Notes under the pieces: model-generated
What the model saw: only the letters and a program-made list of their open reading frames with translations
What the model was told of the DNA's origin: nothing
Databases searched by the model: none
Source of the DNA: a virus
Direction: 5' to 3' (one strand)
Virus record (IMG/VR): IMGVR_UViG_3300050119_000143
Location: 1 to 39,725 of that record
DNA length: 39,725 nt
Made by a program: the position numbers and the translations under genes
In this document: piece by piece, positions 1-8,148 of the stretch
Position numbering within the stretch: position 1 is the stretch's first letter
Layout of the letters: each line of letters opens with the position of its first letter

Positions 1-73
1 ACCGAGAATGCGGGTACTAGGACTCTAAGTCTATATTAGACTTACTATAAAGGGCTTAAGGCGAAACCTGTAC
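1..73. repeat. Direct repeat R, copy 1 (with 19-bp palindrome)
   Basis: Bases 1-73 are identical to 39227-39299. Both copies lie directly downstream, in minus-strand sense, of an HNH-type gene. R is about 42% G+C by hand count, clearly lower than the surrounding genes. It contains a perfect palindrome at 26-44, with 8-bp arms TAAGTCTA and TAGACTTA around TAT. There is no T-run beside the hairpin, so it does not look like an intrinsic terminator. If the molecule is circular, the repeat grows to 74 bp because a C precedes both copies. Confidence 0.95.
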
Positions 74-86
74 CAGCGGACACTGT

Positions 87-560
87 TCAGCGCCGCCTTC
101 TGTTTTTGACCTGAACGGATCGCGTTGCCCATCGGCAGTTCGACGGACTGTAGTCCCCGTCGTTGTTGATGCGGTCGATTGAGAGCCCTTCCGGGCGTGG
201 CCCCATATCGCGGTAGAACGCGACGAATGATTTTCGCCAGCGAGCACACACCTTAATGCCTCGACCACCGTAGCTTTTCCAGTTTTTCACGCGGGGATTA
301 GAGCAGCGGCTTTTTAGACTTTCCCATGCCAAATATTCGGGCGAAGCGGACATGCCGTGCTTCAAGTTGTTGCGGCCTTCACGCCTCAGACATCCACAGC
401 TTCGCGAACACCCTCTCCTCAGACTGCCCAGCCGTACGCGCCCCCACTTGCCACAATCGCAACGGCACCTCCACACGCAGATGCCGTTTCTAGTGCTTGC
501 GAGCGAAACGACCTTCCAGCGCCCGAATCGCCGCCCAGTTAAATCTAATCTCGGCGGCAT
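87..560 (-). CDS. HNH-type (homing-like) endonuclease, copy 1
   Basis: A 157-aa basic protein of the phage HNH-type family. The N-terminal part has RRFGRW followed by Cys clusters CRCDCG and SCGC, which may bind zinc. The conserved core has YGGRGI and the signature [11 protein letters not shown]...NCRWAT. Canonical HNH histidines are not obvious in the core, so catalytic activity is uncertain. The start at 560 is chosen because the upstream gene ends at 562-564; a longer open frame to 614 would run far into that gene. The 73-bp repeat R follows the stop. A second diverged copy lies at the right edge, also followed by R. Such genes are often free-standing homing endonucleases in phages, and some near terminase genes assist packaging. 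Confidence 0.8.
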   Translation of the reverse strand: MPPRLDLTGRRFGRWKVVSLASTRNGICVWRCRCDCGKWGRVRLGSLRRGCSRSCGCLRREGRNNLKHGMSASPEYLAWESLKSRCSNPRVKNWKSYGGRGIKVCARWRKSFVAFYRDMGPRPEGLSIDRINNDGDYSPSNCRWATRSVQVKNRRRR

Positions 561-561
561 C

Positions 562-1263
562 CTACTGCGACTGCTGCGCTGCGGCTTTTTGCTCGCGGTA
601 GCGACGTGCGGCATCGCCGAGAGATTCCGGTTGTGCTGCAGCTTCCGCCGCTTGGACAGATGTCGCGTTCAGCGGTTCGGTCCCGCCGTTCGCAGAAACC
701 ACCATCATCGATTGCGTGTCTGCCTTCGGTTCGGGATGAACTACGGTCAGCGCGGGCAAGGTGTCACCGCTCTTTCGGATCGAAACAGCGTCGCCGTCGC
801 CGTCATGAATTCCCTCTAAATCAGCAGGTGTGAATTCGCGCATTTTAATTTTCCCGCTATCGAGCGCATCCTTCCAGTGCTTTGCGAGGCATTCCGCGAC
901 CGACTGCACGTGGCGTCCGCCCTTTTGACAGGTGTAGCTGTATACGAGGTCCTTCGACTTGCGCTCGACGATGCTCATCGACACGCGCTCGTAAGCTCCG
1001 CTGATATATACGCCCGTCATCAGAGCGGTCATGACGCCCTGTGTTTTAGATCCTTCGTTCGTCGCCCAGGTGAAGCGTGCCACGTATCCCGCCTGCTGAA
1101 GATCGCCAGTCAAAGCGACAGCCACATTCTTTCGGATGACGCCCGCCGAAAAATCATTTGCGAATTCATCTTTCGATTCAACATACACGGTGGGATGGGA
1201 CCCCTGAGCCGAGGTGATCGATGCCGCGAGAACTACCAGAGAGATCAGCGCGAAAGCCTTCAT
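562..1263 (-). CDS. Secreted protein with signal peptide (acidobacterial-type moron)
   Basis: A 233-aa protein starting with a classical signal peptide: MKAF, a hydrophobic stretch [10 protein letters not shown], then a likely signal peptidase I site near ITSAQG. The mature part has TVYVES, a middle segment where substrate-like Ser/Thr/Gly residues alternate with beta-strand-like stretches, then YSYTCQKGG and AECLAKHW. This resembles a family of short periplasmic proteins that is abundant in Acidobacteriota and of unknown function. The C-terminal 80 residues are low-complexity and Ala/Gln-rich. A strong Shine-Dalgarno AGGAGG precedes the ATG and lies inside the end of the upstream gene. It is not an expected morphogenesis gene; a lysogenic-conversion or superinfection role is possible but unproven. 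Confidence 0.72.
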   Translation of the reverse strand: MKAFALISLVVLAASITSAQGSHPTVYVESKDEFANDFSAGVIRKNVAVALTGDLQQAGYVARFTWATNEGSKTQGVMTALMTGVYISGAYERVSMSIVERKSKDLVYSYTCQKGGRHVQSVAECLAKHWKDALDSGKIKMREFTPADLEGIHDGDGDAVSIRKSGDTLPALTVVHPEPKADTQSMMVVSANGGTEPLNATSVQAAEAAAQPESLGDAARRYREQKAAAQQSQ

Positions 1264-1433
1264 GACATCCTCCTAAAAACAAGCGTAGCTGCATTACAGA
1301 GAAACGCGAATAGTACTATTCGGCCATCTTTCCAGACGTGCAACACCGATTGAGCGGACCCGAAATATGCCGGCACGCGGACCGGGACGGCGGAGCGTTC
1401 GACGTATTCCAGCCGTGGAGTGAGGTGGCGCAT
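1260..1433 (-). CDS. Small hypothetical protein (57 aa)
   Basis: This 57-aa frame starts with an ATG overlapping the previous stop (TAATG) and ends overlapping the ATG of the secreted-protein gene (ATGA). Its last codons also carry the AGGAGG ribosome-binding site of that gene. The C-terminal half, around ILFAFLCNAATLVF-like residues, is hydrophobic and could form a membrane helix. No family is recognised. The tight coupling on both sides supports translation, although the frame could exist mainly for translational coupling. Confidence 0.5.
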   Translation of the reverse strand: MRHLTPRLEYVERSAVPVRVPAYFGSAQSVLHVWKDGRIVLFAFLCNAATLVFRRMS

Positions 1434-1519
1434 TACCGCACCTCCCGGTGAAACGTGTAGGCCAGAGCGAGAAGCCAGCCGGCGATGATGGCGAGGATGT
1501 AGATCGGCAAGGTCTTCAT
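1433..1519 (-). CDS. Mini membrane protein (28 aa)
   Basis: A 28-codon frame whose ATG overlaps the stop of the upstream 55-aa gene (ATGA) and whose TAA overlaps the next ATG. The protein is almost entirely one hydrophobic helix (IYILAIIAGWLLALAY) followed by a short charged tail, so a single-pass inner-membrane protein is expected. Its function is unknown. Overlap on both sides in a chain of tiny genes is the main support. Confidence 0.5.
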   Translation of the reverse strand: MKTLPIYILAIIAGWLLALAYTFHREVR

Positions 1520-1683
1520 CGTCCACCTCGCCGCGCCGAACGGCGCCGCTCTCGCTGCGCCCGGAGACGCGCGAGATCGTCCTTGAACTGAGCCGAGCGG
1601 TATACGTGAACCAACTCCCGGATGAGAAACACCGTCGAGAGAAAGCAGATCACGAATAGGACTCCCATCACATGGCGAATCAC
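1516..1683 (-). CDS. Small membrane-anchored protein (55 aa)
   Basis: A 55-aa frame with a GTG start overlapping the stop of the 128-aa gene (GTGA). Residues about 5-22 (VMGVLFVICFLSTVFLI) form a transmembrane helix. The remainder is an Arg-rich, probably helical tail (LARLRAQRERRRSARR). The layout of an N-terminal anchor plus a charged helix resembles small spanin- or holin-accessory proteins, but there is no specific match. It belongs to a run of overlapping small genes downstream of terminase. Confidence 0.5.
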   Translation of the reverse strand: MIRHVMGVLFVICFLSTVFLIRELVHVYRSAQFKDDLARLRAQRERRRSARRGGR

Positions 1684-2066
1684 GAGCGCACCACCAGCGA
1701 GCGGTCAACGGTTGCGGTGAGGCGTTCGGAGAGATTCGAAGCGAAGCCCACGGCGAACCGGACATGCGCGGCTTTGACGCTTTCCAGCACCGACGCCACG
1801 CTGAGATCCCGGTCCCAAACGGCGAGAGACGTTCCGGTGATCGGTTCGCGGAAGTAGTGGAGCGTGCCCGAGTCAGTCGACTGCGGACCGCCGTATTCGA
1901 CGCCCGCCAGTTCGGCGATGCGCTGCTCTTTTGAAACGGGGATGATTTGTTCGATGAACGCGGCTTCGATGGCTTCGGCGAGCGCGTGTAAAACGGACTG
2001 TGTTACCTCAGCGGGAATGGCCTTCGTTTGCGGAACGGATTCGAGTAGATTCGTTTTAGCCGTCAT
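1680..2066 (-). CDS. Hypothetical protein downstream of terminase
   Basis: A 128-aa soluble protein without a family I recognise. The N-terminal third (HALAEAIEAAFIEQIIPVSK) is amphipathic helix; the rest is mixed alpha/beta. The ATG at 2066 has a GAGG ribosome-binding site eight bases upstream and is preferred over an in-frame TTG at 2171. The gene ends overlapping the GTG of the next membrane protein. In lambda-like phages the slot after the large terminase often holds a head-completion gene, but the gpW-like candidate here is at 38.4-39.2 kb, so this remains unassigned. Confidence 0.55.
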   Translation of the reverse strand: MTAKTNLLESVPQTKAIPAEVTQSVLHALAEAIEAAFIEQIIPVSKEQRIAELAGVEYGGPQSTDSGTLHYFREPITGTSLAVWDRDLSVASVLESVKAAHVRFAVGFASNLSERLTATVDRSLVVRS

Positions 2067-2229
2067 GGTGATCGCCTCACTTTGTCGGTCAGAGGCTCGT
2101 GGGCGCGTCCAACGCCTGCGGGCCTCGCTTACTTCGATTCGAATGTTCGCTCTGAACCCCCGAACTAGCAAATCATCAACAGCAGCTTGTTCCTTTCGAT
2201 TAGGAGATCATGAGGCGATAGGAATACCG

Positions 2230-4164
2230 TTACCAGTTTTGGACCCAGCTTGACCCACGCCTGCCCGGCCCAGACCCGCCCGAGCCGCCCTGATCCCCGC
2301 CATTCGCCCCGCCTTCGCCTGGCTTCGGCCCCTTGGGGGGTTCGCGGAGCTGGGCGGCGAGTTCGCCCAGCTTCCGCAACGTGGCCTGCCCGAGGATATA
2401 GAGCGCGGCCAGTGAGTAGACTTCAAGGTCGAGCGCCTCATTCCGGGAGCGGATTTTAATATATTCCCGAACGGTGCCCTTCCCGCGTTTGTACCGGCGA
2501 ACAGCTTTCTCCGAGGTGAGCTGCGCGAGGTACTCTTCTTCGACGAAATCCGGCAGATGCATGTAGCCCGGACCGGGTGCGGGGATTTTGAGGCGCGCGA
2601 AGATGCGGTCCTTCGCCGTGTCAGTTCCGATCGTCCAGAGCTTCACCCGGTACGCGTTGTTTGCCGAGAATTTGCCGAGAATTTCCTTTCCCGATTCGCT
2701 CGAACCCTTGAGCGCGAATATCCGCCGCGCCTGCCGTGCGCGGACGAAGCGATAAACGGAATCGGTGTGCGAGCCGCCCGAGTCGATGGTCGCGCAAGCG
2801 ATTGGCACTTTCTGTCCCGAACCGGACTCCCACGTCGAGAGCAAAAACGAATCGAGTTCGCTCCAAACCTGCTCCTGTCCGGGATCGCCCCAGAATTGCT
2901 GGTAGGCGATGAGCCACGATTCCTCTTTGTCGCCCCATCCTTTCACGACGGCCTCGAGCCGGTCGCCCTGCACGTCGACCGACGCAGTGAGCAAGCCCAC
3001 ACCGTCGGGAACTTCCGCCTGGTACGCTTCGAGCCGCGACTTCAGAGTGACAGCCTCGATCGTGTCGCCGTCCTCTTCCCACGTTTCGCCCAGGCGAAGA
3101 TTGATGAACGCCTTCAGCTTCTCCGCGTTTTTTTCGCGGTTCGCCTCGTGCCACTCCTGCGCGAGCTGAAACCAGTTCTCGCGCCACGGCGAATAGAGCG
3201 CGTTGATGTGGAAGCCGACAACCGGACGTCCGGGCATCTCCGCAATCCATTCGCCGGCGTTGAGCATTTGCTGTTTGTAGCGCTCCGGGATTTTTTCCCT
3301 GCAGCCGGCGCACACGAACGCGACCGACGCCGGATCCACCTGGTGGTCGGCGTTCACGTCGAACGTGAGCCGGTACTCTTTCGTTTCGGGATCCCGCCAC
3401 CACAGCACCTGCATCTTCCGGCAGAACGGGCAGGGGACGTGGAACCGCCGCATGTCGCTGCGGAGATAGTCGCGCTCGATCGGCGAGATGCCTTTCGGCT
3501 TCGCCGGCGTCGAGCCCTTCACGATTTTATAATCCGCGAACGCGTCAGTGCGCCGAGTGCCGATCGCGACCGGATCGCCTTCGCCGTCGACGTCGAGCGG
3601 GTAGCCGTCGACCTCGTCGAACAGCACGATGGGAACGGGATCTGACCGCAAGCCGGCGCCCGAGTTCGCGCCGGTGAGTTTTAGAAAGCCTCCGGGGAAT
3701 TCCTTCAGCGCAAGAGTGTTGCCGGCGCGCGCGCGGGTCGGCGGTTTGATTTTTTCGCGAAGCGCGGAGCAGGTCTCGATCATCGGCGTGATTCGCTTCT
3801 TGCCGTAGTCCTTCGCGTTGTCGATCGTCGGCTGCACCATCATGATCGGCTTGGGATCCGCGTCGACGAAGTAGCCAATCACGTTATTCAGGATCGCGTC
3901 GCTGTAGCCCACCTGCGTGGACTTCATGATCGCGACCTCGTGGACGTTCGGATCCAGAACACAGTCCATCATTTCGATTTGGAATTTCTCGGGCTTGAAC
4001 GGACCCGGCCGCGACGTCGTGCCCTTGGGAAGGATCCGGTTTCGCGCGGCCCACTCGGAGATGGTGATGTCGGGCGGCGGGTTGAAGTGAGCCCAGACGC
4101 GCGCGGCGACCGCTGCGCAGTTAGCCGTCGCGCTTTGGTGCGTCTGAACTGTTTGCTGTTCCAT
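2230..4164 (-). CDS. Terminase large subunit (lambda GpA family)
   Basis: A 644-aa packaging motor/nuclease that translocates concatemeric DNA into proheads. The N-terminal ATPase has the GpA-type P-loop region VAIMKSTQVGYSD (about residues 78-90) and Walker B IVLFDEVD (about 179-186). Two Cys pairs, CPFC and CAGC (about 245-290), suggest a small zinc-binding insert. The C-terminal RNase H-like nuclease begins near LTASVDVQGD, with Asp397 as a likely metal ligand. The C-terminus is a Gly-rich low-complexity tail, as often seen in this family. It overlaps the small subunit gene by 44 bases. The GpA family usually packages from cos sites, which predicts cohesive ends. Confidence 0.95.
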   Translation of the reverse strand: MEQQTVQTHQSATANCAAVAARVWAHFNPPPDITISEWAARNRILPKGTTSRPGPFKPEKFQIEMMDCVLDPNVHEVAIMKSTQVGYSDAILNNVIGYFVDADPKPIMMVQPTIDNAKDYGKKRITPMIETCSALREKIKPPTRARAGNTLALKEFPGGFLKLTGANSGAGLRSDPVPIVLFDEVDGYPLDVDGEGDPVAIGTRRTDAFADYKIVKGSTPAKPKGISPIERDYLRSDMRRFHVPCPFCRKMQVLWWRDPETKEYRLTFDVNADHQVDPASVAFVCAGCREKIPERYKQQMLNAGEWIAEMPGRPVVGFHINALYSPWRENWFQLAQEWHEANREKNAEKLKAFINLRLGETWEEDGDTIEAVTLKSRLEAYQAEVPDGVGLLTASVDVQGDRLEAVVKGWGDKEESWLIAYQQFWGDPGQEQVWSELDSFLLSTWESGSGQKVPIACATIDSGGSHTDSVYRFVRARQARRIFALKGSSESGKEILGKFSANNAYRVKLWTIGTDTAKDRIFARLKIPAPGPGYMHLPDFVEEEYLAQLTSEKAVRRYKRGKGTVREYIKIRSRNEALDLEVYSLAALYILGQATLRKLGELAAQLREPPKGPKPGEGGANGGDQGGSGGSGPGRRGSSWVQNW

Positions 4165-4642
4165 CGGCTTTTCCCTGCTGCGCGAGGTAGGACATCGCGT
4201 CCTTGATCGACTTCTCGAGCTTGGCCTGAATCATGACGCGCGACGTTTCGCCCACGAGTTCTGGCGCGAGCCGCGGCGGGATCGCCATCATGCGGGCCTT
4301 GGTAGTGAGCACGAGATCGGTGAGCATTTTCTCGACATCGGGGATCGCCACGAGCTGCGACCGCTCCCGCGCCAGTTCCATTTCGCGGAGATCCGCGTCG
4401 GCGCGAATCAACCGGACGCGCTCCTCGCGTTCGTTGGACAGCGAACCGTCCGGCATCGGGACCGCTTTTTTTTCGAGCGCCGCCTGGAGATACCGGATGT
4501 ACCAGAGCATGCATTTGATGGGGTCATATTGCCCACGCTCTGCCTTGGGCATCCCCTCCTTCACGAGCTGCTGAACCCGCCGCTTGTCCAGGTTGAGAGC
4601 CTGCGCGACGCGCTCGACGTTAGCTAGTTCCGCCACGCGCAC
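4121..4642 (-). CDS. Terminase small subunit (Nu1-like)
   Basis: A 173-aa DNA-recognition subunit of terminase. The N-terminus has a winged-helix/MerR-like segment (ANVERVAQALNLDKRRVQQL, roughly residues 7-26) typical of Nu1-type proteins that bind cosB. The middle is a long charged helix that would support oligomerisation, followed by a segment rich in hydrophobic residues used to contact the large subunit. The start is GTG at 4642, 23 bases inside the preceding gene; a GTG two codons later is equally possible. It is immediately followed by the GpA-type large subunit, the standard pairing. Confidence 0.85.
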   Translation of the reverse strand: MRVAELANVERVAQALNLDKRRVQQLVKEGMPKAERGQYDPIKCMLWYIRYLQAALEKKAVPMPDGSLSNEREERVRLIRADADLREMELARERSQLVAIPDVEKMLTDLVLTTKARMMAIPPRLAPELVGETSRVMIQAKLEKSIKDAMSYLAQQGKADGTANSSDAPKRDG

Positions 4643-4868
4643 TCACCCAGACGAAATTAAAATGCGCCGGACCGATCTGCACGACGGTGTACTCGTGGCT
4701 GGGATAGACCGCCTCGACTTTTTCCGCCACCTGAAACAGAGCGGCGTCGACGGCCGCCTCGTTGTAAACCTGTCCCGCCGGCGCGCGGAGCTTGAGCATC
4801 CGCGATGCATTATTGCCGGGCTCGAACACGCGGAACCGGATCTCCTTCACGTCGGTCACGATCGTCAT
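4620..4868 (-). CDS. Hypothetical protein between methylase and terminase
   Basis: An 82-aa mixed alpha/beta protein, starting with an ATG that overlaps the stop of the methyltransferase gene (ATGA) and ending 23 bases inside the small terminase gene. Predicted beta strands alternate with a central helix (AAVDAALFQVAEKVEAVYP). I recognise no family. The overlaps show it is co-translated with the packaging genes. Confidence 0.6.
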   Translation of the reverse strand: MTIVTDVKEIRFRVFEPGNNASRMLKLRAPAGQVYNEAAVDAALFQVAEKVEAVYPSHEYTVVQIGPAHFNFVWVSARGGTS

Positions 4869-6178
4869 TCCCTCTTCGCTTTCTTCCCCGTGGCCTGTTC
4901 CCAGCGGAGCACGATGACGTCGACGAACTTCGGTTCCAGCTCACAGAGGTACGCGGAGCGCCCGAGCTTTTCGCACGAGATGAGCGTCGATCCTGATCCG
5001 CCGAATGAATCGAAAACCAGGTCGCCCTTCTTCGTGGAGTTTTTCAGAAGTTTGTCGATGAGGGCAACGGGCTTCATGGTTGGGTGTTCCTCGTTGCGCT
5101 TCGGCCGCGGGACGCGGAGCACGGTCGTGGTGAGTTCCTTGACCGCCATCTTCTCGCCTGAGATTTCAAACCACTGGTCGCCCAGGCGGAGCCGGTACAG
5201 ATTCGGTTCGACCTGCGTGAGCGGAGCCTCGAGCATGAACTCCGAGACCGTCGTCGACTTCCGGTCGCCGTACCACTTGTGCGAGCCCGTCGGTTTCCAG
5301 CCGTAGAGAATCGGCTCGTGCTGCCACTGGTAGTCGGAGCGGCCGAGCACGAGCGCGTCTTTGCACCACACCAGACACCCGGAGAGTTTGAAGCCGGTCT
5401 CTTTGAACGCGCTGCGGAAATTCAGACCTTCGGTGTCCGCGTGGCAAACGTAGATCGCGCCGCCGTCTTTCAGCATGCGGAACATCACGCCGTACGCGCG
5501 GAGCAGAAACTGTTTAAACGGCGCGTCGCCCATGTTGTCGTTTTGGATTTTTCCGGCGCCGCCCTCGTAGTTCACGTTATACGGTGGGTCGGTAAACACG
5601 GCGTCGGCGCGCTTGCCGGCGAATAATTTCTCGATGATGAACGGGTCGGTCGAGTCGCCGCAGATCACTCTGTGCGAGCCGAGCACAATCACCTCACCTG
5701 GGAACGTGACGGGCTTCGCCGGCGTCGGCGGGATCGCGTCTTCATCAACGCCTTCGAGCAGACCGCCGGGATCCGCGGACAAGAGCGCGGCGAGTTCGTC
5801 CTGATCGAAACCAGTCGCGCCGAGATCGAAGCCCATCTTGTACAAATCGCCCAGCTCGAGCTTCAGCAACGCCTCGTCCCAGTCCGCCTCTTCGTGAACC
5901 CGGTTGTCCGCGATGCGAAATGCCTTGCACTGCGCCGGCGTCAAGCCTGTGGCGACGTGGACCGGCACTTCCTTCATGCCCAGGCGCAGCGCGGCGAGCA
6001 ACCTGGTGTGCCCGGTGATGATTACGCCGTCCTTGTCGACCACGATCGGCACGCGGAATCCGAACTCCTTGATCGACGCCGCGAGTTTTTCGACAGCGCC
6101 TTCGTTTTTTCGTGGGTTCTGCTTGTACGGAATCAGTTTGTCCACGTCCCAGCTCGAAACCTTCATCACTTCGGTCAC
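4865..6178 (-). CDS. ParB-domain / DNA methyltransferase fusion
   Basis: A 437-aa fusion. Residues 1 to about 100 form a ParB/Srx-like nuclease-type domain with NPRKNEG and the hallmark GHTRLLAALRLG. Residues about 160-430 are a DNA adenine-type methyltransferase of the beta arrangement: catalytic motif IV TDPPYNV (196-202) precedes the SAM-binding motif FDSFGGSGST (389-398), with HPTMKP (365-370) before it. It would methylate phage or host DNA, probably for protection against restriction or for timing of packaging. A GTG at 6178 is used as start; ATG at 6166 is an alternative. It abuts the terminase cluster, a placement common in temperate phages. Confidence 0.93.
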   Translation of the reverse strand: MTEVMKVSSWDVDKLIPYKQNPRKNEGAVEKLAASIKEFGFRVPIVVDKDGVIITGHTRLLAALRLGMKEVPVHVATGLTPAQCKAFRIADNRVHEEADWDEALLKLELGDLYKMGFDLGATGFDQDELAALLSADPGGLLEGVDEDAIPPTPAKPVTFPGEVIVLGSHRVICGDSTDPFIIEKLFAGKRADAVFTDPPYNVNYEGGAGKIQNDNMGDAPFKQFLLRAYGVMFRMLKDGGAIYVCHADTEGLNFRSAFKETGFKLSGCLVWCKDALVLGRSDYQWQHEPILYGWKPTGSHKWYGDRKSTTVSEFMLEAPLTQVEPNLYRLRLGDQWFEISGEKMAVKELTTTVLRVPRPKRNEEHPTMKPVALIDKLLKNSTKKGDLVFDSFGGSGSTLISCEKLGRSAYLCELEPKFVDVIVLRWEQATGKKAKRE

Positions 6179-6324
6179 AGTCAGCCCCCAGTCGGCAAAG
6201 CGAAACGAAACCCGTCAAAAAATTTTAGTCGCAAGACACATATCGCGCTCGCCGTCACCCGCACTGAGCCACCCGGGGGACAGGACCCAAAGCCTCGGCC
6301 CACGAGCGACACCCTCCGTACACC

Positions 6325-6630
6325 TCAGCCCAGCCACGCCCGCACGAGCCAGCCGAGCACGACACCGAACAGCACGAGAGAGAGCACGACACACGGCACG
6401 TAGCGACCACTCACCTCTGGCAAGCGAGACGCGGCAGACGATGGTGCAGCACACACAACACCGTCGCTATCCAGAACGGATGGCTCGAACGCCTCGCCAT
6501 GCAACACGGTCTGAATCGGTCCGTCGAAATCGGCACCGAACTGACGCGCAACGGTTTGCACGCGCCCACGATGAACCTCGACCATGACGCCTTCGCTGAC
6601 ATACACATCGAACGCTTCATGCTTTCGCAC
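6325..6630 (-). CDS. Small protein with C-terminal membrane helix
   Basis: A 101-aa protein. The GTG start at 6630 has GGAGG six bases upstream. The N-terminal 60 residues are soluble, with a beta-rich segment (FDVYVSEGVMVEVHRGRVQT). The C-terminus carries a hydrophobic helix (VLSLVLFGVVLGWLVRAWL), so it is probably a tail-anchored membrane protein. No family recognised. Between its stop and the ParB-methylase start lie 146 bases that contain only weak short frames. Confidence 0.6.
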   Translation of the reverse strand: MRKHEAFDVYVSEGVMVEVHRGRVQTVARQFGADFDGPIQTVLHGEAFEPSVLDSDGVVCAAPSSAASRLPEVSGRYVPCVVLSLVLFGVVLGWLVRAWLG

Positions 6631-6642
6631 GAGTGACCTCCG

Positions 6643-7284
6643 TCACAGCCGAGACGCCTTTTGTAGAATCTCCTTCGCGAATTCATCTGAGAAGATCGCC
6701 GCAAACCGTTCGCGAATGACGGTCAGCATTGCATCGCGCAAATGTGTGTGAACAGGAATCGGTGCGTTCGGTTTAAACGAGTAGATCTCCACAGTTGCCT
6801 CTGGCGACTTGCCAGGCGCGACGCGCTCGAACACACCGACGTTCGGAACGATGAAGGTTTTCTGCCTGCCTTTGTTGCCGATGAATTTGAGGTTCTTATA
6901 GCGAAACTGCGTCGGCACCGATTGAGCAAACGACGGACGCGCGGCTTCGCCAGTAAGCGGAATCGCGATGCCTTCGCCGTTGCTCGGTTCTTTTTCGCCG
7001 CCTTCTTCGAGAAATCCGAGCAGTAGCGGCGAACCCTGCACCGCGGCGTTGACGCCGATGATCGCTGTGAGATTGCCTACTTTTGAGTAGTGCAAAATGC
7101 TAATTCGATTCAAGATGAACTGCTTTCGCACGGTGACATCGCGCTGCAGCTCTTTTCGGCCAGCGTCGACCGCTTCCTTCGCGGTTCTCGTGATCGCGTT
7201 GTTCGTCGCATATGGCAGCTGGCGGAGCACAGCCGCGGTTAGCTTCACGACGGAATCGGCATCGATATCGACTTTGATCTTCAT
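6643..7284 (-). CDS. Neck/minor tail protein, lambda gpZ-like
   Basis: A 213-aa protein starting at ATG 7284 behind GAGGA. The N-terminal helix pattern ATNNAITRTAKEAVDAGRK and the following VRKQFILNRI match the minor tail protein Z/tail-completion type, which helps join or finish tails. The C-terminal helix (MLTVIRERFAAIFSDEFAKE) is also typical. It is displaced from the other tail genes by tens of kilobases and lies among early small genes, as seen in some temperate phages of environmental bacteria. The assignment rests on pattern resemblance only. Confidence 0.6.
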   Translation of the reverse strand: MKIKVDIDADSVVKLTAAVLRQLPYATNNAITRTAKEAVDAGRKELQRDVTVRKQFILNRISILHYSKVGNLTAIIGVNAAVQGSPLLLGFLEEGGEKEPSNGEGIAIPLTGEAARPSFAQSVPTQFRYKNLKFIGNKGRQKTFIVPNVGVFERVAPGKSPEATVEIYSFKPNAPIPVHTHLRDAMLTVIRERFAAIFSDEFAKEILQKASRL

Positions 7285-7382
7285 AGTTTCCTCGGTGATT
7301 TCGGAACGTGCGGCGAAAACAACGGTGCGATGACGATCACCACTGCGATGCCAACAGCCCACAGCTCAAACCAAAACTTCAC
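7281..7382 (-). CDS. Mini membrane protein (33 aa)
   Basis: A 33-aa frame with a GTG start overlapping the stop of the Cys-motif gene (GTGA) and a stop overlapping the ATG of the gpZ-like gene (ATGA). One transmembrane helix (LWAVGIAVVIVIAPLF) is followed by a short basic tail (PKSPRKL). Its function is unknown. Support comes from the two-sided overlap, which recurs throughout this phage. Confidence 0.5.
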   Translation of the reverse strand: MKFWFELWAVGIAVVIVIAPLFSPHVPKSPRKL

Positions 7383-7597
7383 GCCTTCGCCTTTCGGAAT
7401 TTCTTAGCCTCAGGACAGTCTGCCCAGTGAGGCAAAACCTTCTCGACGCCATCGACCAGGCGCACCACGAACGGCGCGCTGTAGCCGTGCGGTGTCTTCC
7501 ACCATTCCATCGGAGCGCTGCAACCGCGACACGTTCCAGCGTTGATGAAGCGATAGCCGTCTGATTCGAGCCCTTTCCGGTCTGTGGGTAGTGGCAT
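7379..7597 (-). CDS. Small Cys-motif phage protein
   Basis: A 72-aa protein starting at ATG 7597 after GGGAG. It has CRGCSAPMEWWKTPHG and, near the end, LPHWADCP; together the cysteines and histidine could hold one zinc ion. Small proteins with this CxxC...WW.TP...HW..CP arrangement occur widely in phage early regions, and their function is unknown. It is one of several Cys-rich mini-proteins between 7.4 and 11 kb. Confidence 0.7.
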   Translation of the reverse strand: MPLPTDRKGLESDGYRFINAGTCRGCSAPMEWWKTPHGYSAPFVVRLVDGVEKVLPHWADCPEAKKFRKAKA

Positions 7598-7680
7598 TTT
7601 GCTTCTCCCTTCACAGCGGGTTTGCTGTCGGTTTTCCACAGCGACCTGCGTCGCTCGCGCGTTGCTTTTCTCTTATAGAC

Positions 7681-8148
7681 TTACTTCCTACTTCTTTCTG
7701 ACGACACCGCTGTCGGCACCATAACGACACCGCTGTCGTTATTGTTTTCTGGAGATTCACTGGTTTTCCACAGCTTATCCACTGCTCTTTTCCGCATCGT
7801 CGTGACGCCCGGACCGAGCAGCGACAGCTGCACGGCTGGCGGCGGGATCGGCTTTGCGAACTTCACAGAGTCGAGCAGCCTGATGCGAATCCCTCCGTGA
7901 AATTCCCGGTGAACCTCCACGAGACCGGCTGATTTCAGCAACCGCATATAGCGCTGCAGCGACCGGATCGTCGGAGAGCCGAGCCATCGCGACTTAATCC
8001 AGGCGTAGCCAACGGCTTTTCCGTAGAACACGAGACCGTCGGCCGACGTCTGCTGCGAAACCAAAAACTCGTGCAAAAAGAGCGCGCGGTCCAGATCCGC
8101 TGTTCGGTGAATCCTGTCTGGTGAAACCGGGACGAACCGCTCAGGCAC
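7681..8148 (-). CDS. Winged-helix replication-type protein
   Basis: A 155-aa protein. GTG at 8148, overlapping the end of the nuclease gene, is preferred over a longer frame to 8217. The segment from DLDRALFLHEFLVSQQ through SPTIRSLQRYMRLLKSAGLV to VHREFHGGIRIRLLD has the helix-helix-wing pattern of winged-helix DNA-binding proteins, such as phage replication initiators (DnaD/O-like N-terminal domains). The C-terminal 50 residues look disordered. It lies in the likely replication cluster next to a nuclease and a J-domain protein. A role in origin binding is an inference. Confidence 0.6.
   Translation of the reverse strand: MPERFVPVSPDRIHRTADLDRALFLHEFLVSQQTSADGLVFYGKAVGYAWIKSRWLGSPTIRSLQRYMRLLKSAGLVEVHREFHGGIRIRLLDSVKFAKPIPPPAVQLSLLGPGVTTMRKRAVDKLWKTSESPENNNDSGVVMVPTAVSSERSRK

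Noticed and set aside
1-89. Group I intron around the HNH gene and R
   Set aside because: The stem AGTCTA/TAGACT has only a three-base loop, so it cannot be a P7 helix enclosing P3/P8; no P/Q/R/S core was found, and no interrupted gene is seen.
2557-3645. Long plus-strand open frame (362 codons) opposite the terminase gene
   Set aside because: It is antisense to a clear GpA terminase, lacks a ribosome-binding site and is Arg/Glu-rich as expected for the complementary strand of a G+C-rich gene.
6182-6324. Small frame (about 43 codons) between the ParB-methylase gene and the 101-aa gene
   Set aside because: A GTG at 6312 opens a frame ending near 6182, but the GGAGG sits directly against the start with no spacing and the peptide shows no features. 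Left unannotated.
7676-7685. TAGACTTACT also found in R
   Set aside because: A ten-base match is expected by chance at an appreciable rate in 40 kb on two strands, and no longer similarity to R surrounds it.
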